From contig NW_024104293.1 in the NCBI RefSeq assembly GCF_003945595.2, positions 926,501 through 990,500 of the forward strand: a stretch of DNA of 64,000 nt, in the 5' to 3' direction. Below are positions 50,544 through 60,984 of this stretch, piece by piece (the stretch's first letter is position 1; each line of letters begins with the position of its first letter). A program made the position numbers and the translations under genes. The notes beneath the pieces are model-generated. The model had not been told where the DNA came from. It did not search any database and saw only the letters and a list, made by a program, of their open reading frames with translations. This stretch comes from Pipra filicauda (lineage: Eukaryota > Chordata > Aves > Passeriformes > Pipridae).

Positions 50544-52026
50544 GTAAGTTCAATTTTTGTTGTTTAAGTCATAATACAAATAACCAGAGGGTTAAGCAGT
50601 GTCTGTGAGATTCAAGATTGCTGCCTAGTGCAGACCAGCTGGTGGCTCCAGCAGCCCTAAAACCATGCTCAATTTGAGTAGATAAGGTCACTCGTGTCCC
50701 AAGACCAACACCACACTGGGCAGCATCTCTCCTTTGCACAGCAAAGGACCTAAAAAGAGGTGAGAGGCATCTTGTCATGGCTGGTAGGAGACCCATCCTG
50801 TGTTGTTTCTCAGCTTTCTATACAACTTGCACATAACTAAAATTGTATCTCCACTACTGTTCATAGATACTATGGGTTAATTTCCCAGGGAGGTTTTTGC
50901 TCCTGGTGTACATTAGCAGCTGTATTGCCTGGGATTGGGAATGGTAAACTTCTTCCATTTAGAATGGTCACATTCAAATGAGGAGGGTTTTGTAGCTGAG
51001 AGTTTTTCCACCCTTGGCTGGCAGTTCTGTGCCCATACCCTGGCTGAGGTCAGCCAGTGCCATGAAATATTTAACTCTTGTGACAGAGCTGGTTATTGAT
51101 ATTAGTAATTCATTTCTTATCTAAATCATCATTACATTTAATCGCTAATTGGCTTGGAAATAACAGATTACATGGAGCTGTATATGAGGTTCGTAACGAA
51201 CAAGTGAAGAAGCTCTGCTGCTGGATTTTGAACACTATGGAAATGCTGTTCTTTATGCCCTGCCCTCAGGGCACTTATTAACTTTAACTTGCTGAATATC
51301 AAGTGCTTTGAACACAGTTTCAAGACTGGAAACTTTAGTAATTTCCTAATCAACTGACAGTATAATTCAGCCTCCTTTCAAAGGGAAAAAATAAGTGCTT
51401 TGGACGTAATTGCAAAGAAACTCACAGGAGGGAGGTGGAGGTAAAATCACACTTTAGCAAAGCTGTACTTCATTACTGTGGCTCTGCCCTTCCCAGCAGG
51501 GTCAGAGATGTATTTAAGATGCTCTAACATGAGGCTAATTAGTCTGGGGTAGAAAAGGGCTGTTCTTTTGGTGGGTAATCTCTTGGTACATCCAAGCCAG
51601 AGGAACTGCATGGGTTCAGGGTTTCCATTCTTTCATCAAACCCATCATTTTAAAGGTTCCTGCAGAAATCAGAACTGACATTGAATCACCAAAAAGCCCA
51701 TTTTTTTCATTGCACTGGCAGAGGTAAATATTTTTATGCCAGTCCTGCCAAAATAAGTAAACTTCTGAGAGAGGTGCAGAATGTCACGGTAGGTTGTTGG
51801 GCAGAAGGTCCACTGTTTGCCCAAGTTACCACTGCATTTCTGTTTGTAAAGTGGCTACATGTGTTTGAGTTGCTAAATGCCAGGTCAGCAAATAGCTGCT
51901 ATCACGCACAATTATTTTTTTAAAGGTTTATCTTCTAAAAACCACAGCGGTTCTGGCTGCTGGGGGGGTTGGCACTGGGGGGAAAAGGGTTACTCAGCTG
52001 AAAGAGCAGAAATGAGTGGATAAATC

Positions 52027-52388
52027 ACTTCCAGGGATGGGGCAGCCACAGCTTCTCTGGGTAACCTGTGCCAGGGCCTCCCCACCCTCACAGGGAAGAA
52101 TTCCTTCCCAATATCCCATCTAACCCTGCCCTCTTGTCACTGCAAGACTGTTGTTCCTTGTCCTGTCACTACTGGCTTGCTAAGAATTCCCTCTCCATGT
52201 TATATATTGATATTTTGAAAGGCTGCAATAAGGTCACCCCAGAGCCTTCTCTTCTCCCCACTGAACACCCCCTGTCTCCAGAGCAGAGGTGCTCCAGCCC
52301 TCTGACTATTTCCATGGCATGTTCTGGACCCTCTCTAACAAGTCCATGACTCGTTCTGGGGACCCCAGAGCTGGATGCAGGTGTTCCT
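52027..52388 (-). mobile_element. CR1 fragment lacking its 3' end
   Basis: The homology starts abruptly at cacttccagggatggggcag and runs to agagctggatgcagg. The roughly 120 bases of 3' end and tail that all the other CR1 copies here retain are absent. The central cctgtccagg-like part is diverged. Confidence 0.85.
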
Positions 52389-53916
52389 AAATTCTACTGA
52401 TTAAGCTCCCAGGGAAGTTTTTACTCACTCCTTCTTGGCAGAGCTTCTCTGAGTCCATTCATCACTCAGAGAGTGCTGATACTGGGGATAAATATCTCTG
52501 CTTTTGGCAAAATGTGTTTCATCAGCCTGCCACAAAACATTTAAAAATGTGTTCTCATGCCTTCTGATGTGCTTCTTACATGGAGAATTAAATCCACATT
52601 TCGATTTGGGGAAATCTTTTTTTTCTGTTCTGTTCTCCAAGAACTCAGCTTCGATTTGATGGTTTTCTGACTCTTCCAGTGTTCACTAATTCTGTCAGTT
52701 CCCTGCCCTGCAGTGGATTTTACAGTTATACACAGCTCCTCAATTGTCAGCATTGGAGTGTCTTTCGTCTCTAAATTGTGGGGCAGTTTTCCTGCCCAGA
52801 CAAACTTGTGTGAAGATCACAGACTGTCAGGTCTTTAGGACTTCCTGTGGGAATTCTCATGTATATAGCAATGCAATCCTCCTTTTTTTTTTCCCCTGCC
52901 TTCTTTTAGTTTTCTTACAATTTATGGCTGGGGTGAGTCACTCCAGTATCATCTCATTTTATTAGAAACAGGATTTATGGTGTTGCAAAGGCAAAACTGT
53001 TTTTCAAGCACTTACCTACCAAGAAAGGGCTGTACTGCCCTAAAATCTCTCTCCAAGACACCTGAACATGCAGGTGACAGGGGCAGCTGTCCCAAACAAG
53101 CATCTTTTGCCCATCTGAGGTGGAGGTGGGAACCTGAGGGACTGGCAGACAGCTGGGGACAAAAACTCCCACAACCACTGAAAGGTGAATTGTTCCTGCT
53201 CCTGAATCACCAGCTTTAGGTTTTAATGCCATTTCTGAAACCTTCGCTTCTGAACTGAGCCTTCATTTATGTCCAACATAAGCAAATCATTGTATATGTT
53301 CATCCTGATAGCGAGGGCAGTCTGAATGCTGAGCTTTGTAGGGAAGTGCAGCCTGTTGTTGGGCACTTAGGGAGAGTATTAACTCATGACAGCTGAAAGG
53401 ATCACTCTGAGGAAAGGGGTGGGAATGCAGCAAACCAAGCCAGCTTTTTGTGCTGGAGAAAATCTCCGAGAGCTGTGTGTCCTGACCGTTTGGCATCACT
53501 GTTAACACTGGCACCAGTCCTCATCCTTCCTTTTCTGCATCTTTTTTTGTTGCACACTGAGTCCCTGGCACGTTTCCCCAGCCCCCCGTGGGCCCAGGTG
53601 CTCCTCCCTGCTGTGGGTCCAGAGGATGCTCCGGCCTCACCTTCCCGGAGGGATGTTATTCATGCAGGAAGGAGGTTCTCCCCATCCTCTAACATACATA
53701 AAGCAGACCCACCCCAAACACTGTCTGCCAACATCCTCATCTTTGTCTCCTCGTCCTTTCCTTGACGTCCCACCTTCCTGGATTTTTAGCTTGCAAGTCC
53801 CCCCTTGGGGAAGGGCTTGTGGTCTTGTGCCACCCTCAACAAAAAGGAGTATTTTCCATCCCTCTTTGCTAATCCAAAATCATATCACTGAGACTCTTGG
53901 TGCTGCAGAATTAATT

Positions 53917-54333
53917 GAAGTGAAGGGTCTGGAGCACAAATCTGATGAGGAGCGGCTGAGGGAGCTGGGGGGGCTCAGCCTGGAGAAAAGGAAGCTCGAG
54001 AGGACCTTCTCACTCTCTACAACTCCCTGACAGGAGGTTGTAGGAGTTTTCAGTCTCTCCTCCCAGTAACAAGTGATAGAACAAGAGGAAATGGCCTGAA
54101 GTTGTGCCAGGGGAGGTTTAGATTGGATATTAGGGACAATCTCTTCATGAAAAGGGTGGTCAACCATTGGCACAGCTGCCCAGGGCAGTGGTGGAGTCCC
54201 CGTCCCGGGGGATTTACAGGGTGTGTAGATGTGGCACCTGGGGACACGGGTTAGTGGTGGCCTTGGCAGTGCTGGGGGGATGGTCAGACTGGATGATCTC
54301 AGAGCGCTTTTCCAACCTAAATGATTCTGTGAG
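53917..54333 (+). mobile_element. CR1 3' fragment, CTTTTCCAACCT subfamily
   Basis: It starts at ggtctggagcacaaatctgatgagg and passes ggagctgggggggctcagcctgg and aggtttagattggatattaggg. It ends gcgcttttccaacctaaatgattctgtga, 550 bases before the next coding exon. Confidence 0.92.
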
Positions 54334-54879
54334 TAACCTGTTGGGTGTGCTCAGGGAGCAGTAGGGACCACCCCTCTGGCAGGGAAGGTCCAGCCTGGGC
54401 TCGTAGGCGTAGCTGGGTGTTGGGTGCAGAGCCCACCTGTGGCAGGACGCGCAGATCCTCCAGTGCAAGACTTTAACCTCCTTGGCATTTCATTTCATTT
54501 GGTGGTGGTGGAATTGGCAGCCTTGGAAAACCTGTTTTGACGCAGAGGGGGCTCCCACTGGCCCGGGCAGCCCACCTGGAAAAGGGAATGGTCTCCTCCA
54601 TTCATTCCCTCCATGGATGCTCCTGTGTCCTAGTTACCATCCCAAGCGTAGCACACATATACAGAACTACATGCAGTGAGGTTTTTTTGTGGGCAAACCA
54701 AAAATAGGAAAAAGAAAAAAGATTTTAAAAATTGACATTGTAGATGAAAGTGTAAAGTGATTTATTTTTCACAATGGTGAAAGCTGACAGCTGGGTCCCT
54801 CAGCAACCCTGGTCTGCAGCATCAGTGTTCTATAATGGAAAAATTTGTGTTGTGCTGATACTGTTCCTTTGCCTTCCAG

Positions 54880-54940
54880 CATGCACATCTCTGAAAGCCA
54901 ACAAGAATTCTTCAGAATGCTTGATGAAAAAATTGAAAAG
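54880..54940 (+). CDS. C1orf21: C1orf21 orthologue, internal coding exon (residues about 89-109)
   Basis: A tgccttccag acceptor precedes the exon and a gtaaga donor follows. The first base completes the split Asn codon; then 20 codons read from MHISESQQEFF through MLDEKIEK, ending in phase 0. This is the most conserved stretch of the C1orf21 family as I know it and appears identical to human. It is likely a short amphipathic helix (QQEFFRMLDEKIEK). The in-frame ATG at the second base could in principle start a roughly 32-residue C-terminal product from an internal promoter, but nothing in the sequence shows that this happens. Confidence 0.96.
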
Positions 54941-55317
54941 GTAAGACACAGGGATGTAAATGGACGTTCTCAGGGGAGGACACACAGGTTTCCCAGCTCC
55001 ACGGGGAGGACAGCTGGACCTGCCTGCTGCAGCACTCCACATTCTCCATGGTTTGGAAGGGATCTGGCCCAAGATCCCCTTAAATGCTCCTTGGTTAGAT
55101 AGATGAAGTGCAAAGAAGACCAGAAAAGTAGGGATTGCGGGCAGTACTGGGGAGAATCCTTTGTTTTGTGGGAACATCACCAGTCTAGGATGGATGGCAG
55201 GTTAACTCCAATGTCCAGGATATCATGGATAAAGGAGAAGAGCAAAGTGGGATTTTAGGTCATTACTAATTTGATCTTTCATTTAATCTCTGTGGGAGAC
55301 AACTGGAATCTTGATGC

Positions 55318-55385
55318 TGGTAAAGCATTGGACTTGATCTTAGACAGCTTTTCCAGCTTAAATGATCCTAAATGATCCTATGAAT
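55318..55385 (+). mobile_element. Very short CR1 3' end with duplicated tail unit
   Basis: The sequence ttggacttgatcttagacagcttttccagc followed by two aaatgatccta units fits the 3' end of the TTTTCCAACCT subfamily. Only about 70 bases remain. Confidence 0.7.
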
Positions 55386-55599
55386 AATTGTATCCCAGTA
55401 CAGATGGGAAACTGAGGCTTGAGGAATTAAGTGGGCTGTGTGGATCAAGTCTAGATCTCAGTATTTGCTTATACCTTGAGCTGAGGTTCGTGCACCAGTA
55501 CACCCTTTTAGTTTGGAGTCATTTGTCTTGTTTAATACTTTATATTAAATATTTCCTTCCTCAATTGCAGTAAGCTAATTTGTACTGCCAATTTCTGAC

Positions 55600-55862
55600 T
55601 GGACCTGAGGAAACATTTCTTTTCTGAGAGGGAGGTCAGACACTGGTTTAGGCTTCCCAGAGGGCTGGTTGTTGCTTCAGGCCTATCAGTGTTTCAGAGA
55701 TATTTGGACAATGCCATTAACAATGATGTAACTTTTGGTCAGCCCTGAAGTGCTCAGTTGATTGGGCAGATGATCCTTGTAGGTCCCTTCCAAATGAAAT
55801 ACTGCTATTCTATTCTATTCTATTCTATTCTATTCTATTCTATTCTATTCTATTCTATTCTA
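55600..55862 (+). mobile_element. CR1 fragment with expanded TATTC tail
   Basis: The segment contains ggtcagacactggtttaggcttcccagag, a region near tttggacaatgcc and gatgatccttgtaggtcccttccaaatgaaatac. It ends in a TATTC pentamer run, which appears to be an expansion of this subfamily's tail. Confidence 0.85.
55806..55862. repeat. TATTC microsatellite, 11 copies
   Basis: Eleven uninterrupted TATTC units (55806-55860) plus TA follow the CR1 3' end directly. The + strand frame across it encodes a repeated YSILF peptide with no coding significance. Confidence 0.97.
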
Positions 55863-57762
55863 AGTTGTGTTGGGTTGCAGAGTAGAAGGGAAATTTTTCC
55901 TTGGATGGCTCTGAATTTCTGCCATTTTTGCCAGCACTCCTGGTGTTAGGAGTCAGAGTGCTACAAGGAGTGACCAATCTCTTATTTGTCCCAAGCAAGA
56001 AATTTGTTACTCTAAAAAGAATATAAATTATGAAAGCAAAAAATGAGACAAAGGGAAAGAGCAGAAGTGAGGAGAAGTTTGTAGATTCCTGAGAAGAATA
56101 TTTCTGTACCAGTATTTCACAGGGGTAAGATTTTGTGTAACCAAAGTGCATTTAAAAGTAGAATTTCTACATATCCACAATATAACTACATCTCCTTTGA
56201 GTAAATGCATCACCCTATGAATATTCAGATGCCTTTCCTGGACATCATCCCCTTCCATAATGTCAAATGCAAAATCTCCAGTGAAATGGATTTTCCAAAG
56301 GTCTGTGTTATCTGCAGTCCAGGCCAGCTGAGGCTGTGTTTGATGATGAGTTCTGGTTAGTTTTTTGTTTCAGGGCACTAATCCCATTCCTGCCACACTG
56401 AGTGCAGCTGCCCATGTCTTCTGGCTGGTTGGATCATGCTCTCAGATGTTACAGGTGATCTCCAGGGCATTTGTACAAATTTATCTTCTCCATCAGGAAT
56501 TTGTTTAGAGGGAATACACAGTTTATCTGTCAGAAGGAGAGAGAGGGCTCTCCTGCTTTTCAAGCTGCTGACACTTGATGGGACTGGCAGGAGTTAATGT
56601 GCAGCTGAACGTGGGATTTGTGTTCTCTGGGGACCTCCTGTGCCTGAGGAAATAGTCTTCCTAAGGGAGAGTTTGGGGTTTTTTAATTAATCTTTGCCCA
56701 TAACACATTTTTTTCTAGGTATTGCCACAAATGCCAAAAAGACTGGAAAACATGAGGGGTTTTGTCTGATGCCTAAACAGCATTTTGAGGGCACTGTCAA
56801 ACAATTAAAGGAGTTCTATCAGTGAGCAGCTCACCAGTTGCAGCTGAAGTAGTTTGCAGAAGTGGAGGGTGTTGCCTGTGGCTGATGAGGTCCCAAAACA
56901 TGTTGTAACGTTCCCGTGGTAACCGTGGCCATGAGCAGCACTGGGTTTGTGATGGAGACACGGAGTCTGTCACCAACTCTGGGCTGTGCCTACAGAAACT
57001 CCACAGGCAGGAGCAAAACATCCCTCAGCTTGTGTTGGAGTCTCAGGGGGTGTCGGGTCACTTATTACAAGTGAGTAACAACAACTCTTACGTGTGAGCT
57101 GCACATTAGACAGGAAAATGAAACGGGTGTTTTGGACTCCTCACAGCCATTAAATGGACAGGAAGGTCAGCTAAAATAAAATTTCTGCAATCAAAGTGTG
57201 AAATGGAAAGAACACAGGCTGACATTTCATCAGCTGAAGCGTTTATGAATCCTGCAGATCCAAAAAAAGCCATGATGAAACAGTCTGGAGAATCTCTCTG
57301 GCTGCCCCTACGAAGCTCAACTGCCTCCTGCAAATGCCACCCAAAGGTAAAAACCAGAATGTCAACCCCAATGAGTGGAGCTCCTGTCTACCAAAATTCA
57401 GTGTCAAAACACTGTGAGGCATTCAGAGGGAGACATCTGTTCCTGTCTCTGCGTGAGTCCCTGCCTGGAGAGCTGGAGCTGAACTTGCCTGTATGGAACT
57501 GCGTGTGATTGTGGTAATTCAATTCATAGGGTTTGTTGGAAGGAAGAAATACTGGAATGAAGGCTGAGGTAGCACTGCCTGAGAATGTGAAAGTCAGCCT
57601 TGCACATAGGGTTAGATGTTGGTTCTGCTGGAGTCAGCCCAGTCGTTTCAGAGACACCAGAATTTGAGCTTAAAATACTGAAAAAACTGATGAGAAGCCA
57701 GAGATACAAAGTTTTGTGGGAGACTGGGAGTAGCTGGGTAGAGTTAAGCACAGGAAACAGTA

Positions 57763-57878
57763 GTATCATAGAACATCCTGGTCTGGAAGAGTCCCACAAG
57801 GACCATCAAGTCCGGCTCCTGGCCCTGCACAGGACTACCCCAGCAATCCCTCCCTGTGTCTGAGAGCATTGTCCAAAC
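57763..57878 (-). mobile_element. Short CR1 3'-end fragment
   Basis: The left edge tatcatagaacatcctggtc is the tail, followed by ggaagagtcccacaaggaccatcaagtcc and ggccctgcacagga. It belongs to the GGATATTCT subfamily and is 5'-truncated. Confidence 0.85.
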
Positions 57879-58653
57879 ACTGTTTGTCATGGGCCTGGCT
57901 TTTGGAGACAAAAAGACACGTGTGCAGCAAGAGTTCAGGAGGAAAATGGAGCAGAGACAGGCACTGGGAAGGAGACAGCTCACCTTGTGTCAGTATGATC
58001 ATCATTATTGAAAATTAGGCCTGCCTGAAATCACAGAAATATATTCCAGTGGAGGATGAGCAAGAGGTAATAGCAATTAAGCTTGAGGAGAGTGTTCCCC
58101 CAGAGTAAATTAGAAAGATGTGGGTCAGGAGTACAAGTGATTTGCTTGACCTGAGAGATGGAGGCAGAAATACGCAGAAATACAGCTTTGGAAACCTGAG
58201 AAGGAAGCAGAGAGTGATTGAACATTCCTTCTGAAGCAGACCCGGCAGCTGCTGGATAAATCTGAGATCTGCTGTGCCCAGCAGAGGAGAAAGGGGCTCC
58301 ACTGGCTGCAACCAGGGCTGGGGCAGTCACTACCCTCTCACAGGGGGATAAATCTGGTTTTGAAATCCCAGCTCTGATTAGGAAGATAGAAACGTGTCCT
58401 GGTAGGAGGCCATTTGTATTGATATTCAGGCAAATAAATTAATTACCTGGGTTCTCTCTAATCTAATAGTGCAAGGACTAATTGCATTTGCCTTCAAAAA
58501 GAGTCACAGTGAAGCACACAATGAAGAGCTAACACCTTTCTCCTAAAGTTTCTCCAGTCTTCAGGGTGTTTTTTCTTTCTACATCTCAAATTTGTTTGGA
58601 CCCTGATTCCACAGGACCCCATGCAAGCTCCATGTCACCCCTCAAGAAGAAAT

Positions 58654-59135
58654 CCCAGCACAGGAAGGACATGGAGCTGTTGGAGACAGTCCAAAGGAGG
58701 CACCAAGATGAGAAGAGAGATGGAGAAGCTCTGCTGGGAGGAAAGGCTGAGAGTTGGGATTGTTCAGCCTGGAGAAGAGAAGGCTCTGGGAAGACCTTAT
58801 TGTGGCCTTTCAGTACCTAGGAGGCTCCAGGAGAGCTGGAGGGGGACTGGGGACAAGGGCCTGGAGTGAAAGGACAAGGGGGAATGGCTTCCCACTGACA
58901 GAGGACGAGTTTGGGTTGGGTATTAGGAGGAAATTCCTCCCTGTGAGGGTGGGGAGGCCCTGGCACAGGTTGCCCAGAGAAGCTGTGGCTGCCCCTGGAT
59001 CCCTGGAAGTGTCCAAGACCGGGTTGGACGGGGCTTGGAGCAACCTGGGCTAGTGGAAGGTGTCCCTGCCCATGGCAGGGGATGGAATGAGATGAGCTTT
59101 AAGGTCCCTTCTGAACCAAACCAGCCTGGGATTAA
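58654..59135 (+). mobile_element. CR1 3' fragment, about 480 bases
   Basis: It starts near cagcacaggaaggacatggag, carries the ctggatccctggaagtgtcc variant, and ends gtcccttctgaaccaaaccagcctgggatta. It lies just upstream of the TAAT cluster and CpG island. Confidence 0.94.
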
Positions 59136-59519
59136 GAAATAATCACAATGCAAACATCCTCATGGACAAAAATGAGATTAAAAAATGTCATAGCAAGTGA
59201 AGACGTCCCCATAACAGCTCTGGTGTGGTCGGTGGATACCCCGAGTGTGGGGAATCGTGTCCACCACCACAGGGGTTGTCACTTTGGGTCAAGAGATCAC
59301 TTGGTCCTGGGCACCGGTGCCAGTGTGGGGGTGGGTTTGCAGGGATTTCTCTGCCAGTCCACTCACCTGGTCACCGGGAGCCGGGTCCGGGAGTACCCAG
59401 GCCAGGGCAGAGGTGCCTGGCATCAACTCGCTGCATCCCCTCGTTAGTAAAACTGGGCATGGAGCGCGGCGGCGACACAATGCAGCTCGTTGTATGGTAT
59501 TTAAAGAGGAAGGGGGGTT

Positions 59520-59640
59520 GCTAACGAAACGTATGCAAGGGCAGAATGATTAGGCAGAAACTCATTAGCAAAGTGGATTGCTCTTAATGACTCCATTGAT
59601 TTTTTCCCTAACAAAATGAGAAACGGACGAAAATTAGCAC
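59520..59640. promoter_or_regulatory. Candidate enhancer: cluster of homeodomain-type TAAT/ATTA cores
   Basis: Within about 100 bases there are TGATTA (59547), TCATTAGC (59562), CTTAATGA (59583), a SOX-like CCATTGAT (59593) and AATTAGC (59632). They sit directly beside the CpG island. This density and placement resemble developmental enhancers, but such short cores are common by chance in AT-rich DNA. Conservation across birds and mammals is the test. Confidence 0.35.
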
Positions 59641-59990
59641 AGTATACAATGATTTAGTGCCGCCTCTCGGCATTTTCTTCCCATCCTTTCTGCGCGGGCT
59701 GTAAACAAAACCAGATTGATGAAAAGGGTTCCCAGCGCAGAGCCGGGCTCGCCATTCCCAGCGCCGCCTCCTCCGTGAAAGGGGCCACTGTGTCCCCCCA
59801 GCTCTTTCAGCCCGGCAGAAGAAAGGGCTGCTTGGTGCAGCTCGTTCCCCTCTCCCGGCCCGGCCGCCCTGCTCTCCCTCCCTCCCGGGCCGTGGCTGGG
59901 ATGCCGGTGCCAAGCTGCGGAAGCGCATCCCCGGCACAAGGGGCCATTCAGCCGGGCGGGCTGTGCCTCGCCCTGCCACCCAAAGGGGGG
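59640..59990. promoter_or_regulatory. Intronic CpG island
   Basis: By hand count about two dozen CpG dinucleotides fall in some 350 bases of high GC, including repeated CCGG, GCGC and CCCGGCC motifs. Most of the window is strongly CpG-poor. The block ends in a run of 11-12 G. It is not part of a CR1 copy. It lies 2.8 kb before the last coding exon, so it could be an orphan CpG island acting as an enhancer or as an alternative or antisense promoter. No TATA box or initiator could be assigned. Confidence 0.6.
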
Positions 59991-60390
59991 GGGGAAACCC
60001 TTTTCCTGTGATTTTTTCCTCTTTTTATTCCCCAAAAGGATCTCATCAGCCGTGGTGCACCCCCGGTAGGTGATTTCTAGAGGGGGATGAGCCCTTCTGG
60101 TTTGGGTACAGGCAGGAAAGGAGGCATTCAAGGTGTTTGGAGATGTTTCTGTGGACACCGACAAAAGCTGAAAGTTGGATTTGGAACTGCAGGGGAGGAA
60201 GACGGGATTCCTCAGGAATTAGCTGGACTTGGAGGCATGTGTTACCATTATCATTACAACTCATTTAATGTCCTGTGCTATTAAGGGCTATTAAAGGAAG
60301 GCCCATAAAGTCCTCTCGGTAGCCACCTGCTCTGTTCCACTGGCTCCTCTGGACGCAGGAGCCTGCTCCCCTGGACAGGATTTGACTGGC

Positions 60391-60745
60391 AATCATGGAA
60401 TCATAGGCTCATAGAGTGGTTTGGGTTGGAAAGGGACCTTAAAGATCATCTTACTCCACCCCCTGCCCAACAAGGGCAGGGTCATCTCCCGCTACACCAG
60501 GTTGCTCAGAGCCACATCCAGCCTGGTCTTGGACAGCTCAGGGGTGGGGCAGCCACAGCTTCTCTGAGCAACCTGTGCCAGGGCCTCACCACCTTCCCAG
60601 GGAGGAATTTCTTCCTAATACCCAATCCAAACCTGTCCTCTGTCAGTGGGAAGCCATTCCCCCTTGTCTTGTCACTCTTGTAGCCCCTTGAGGTACTGAA
60701 AGGCCACAATAAGGTCACACTGGAGCGTTCTCTTCTCCTGCAGAC
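60391..60745 (-). mobile_element. CR1 3'-end fragment
   Basis: The left edge aatcatggaatcataggctc is a tail with extra units, then ggtttgggttggaaagggacc. The internal variant is aggggtggggcagcc (no CCAGG insertion). It ends near gttctcttctcctgcag. Confidence 0.93.
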
Positions 60746-60935
60746 TTCTTTTCCAGACACAGTGGTGGTCTGTTTGAGGGAAGTTGTTACCTCCTCTGGT
60801 TCCTTTGCTTCCTGTCACACATCTGCTCCTGGAAAAAAAAACCATCATCCTTTCAGTCTAAACTTAGATACCACTGGAGCTCCTCTGCTCACATTACCAG
60901 CTCATCATCTGGCTGCTGCTTCACTGGTTGATGTT

Positions 60936-60984
60936 TCACAGAATCAAAGAGTGGTTTGGGCTGGAAGCGACCTCCGAAGGCCGT
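60936..60984 (-). mobile_element. Very short CR1 3'-end fragment
   Basis: Only tcacagaatcaaagagtggt and gggctggaagcgacctccg are recognisable, about 50 bases. The rest of the element is absent. Confidence 0.75.

Larger units (their letters stand above)
50544..54879 (+). other. C1orf21: C1orf21 intron (4.3 kb)
   Basis: The intron runs from a consensus gtaagt donor to a tgccttccag acceptor and interrupts a codon after its second base. It carries two CR1 fragments in opposite orientation (52027-52388 minus, 53917-54333 plus). The stretches 50544-52026 and 52389-53916 are unique sequence with nothing I recognise. Confidence 0.93.

Noticed and set aside
55758..55949. A frame with repeated YSILF peptide.
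   Set aside because: It is produced by the TATTC microsatellite.
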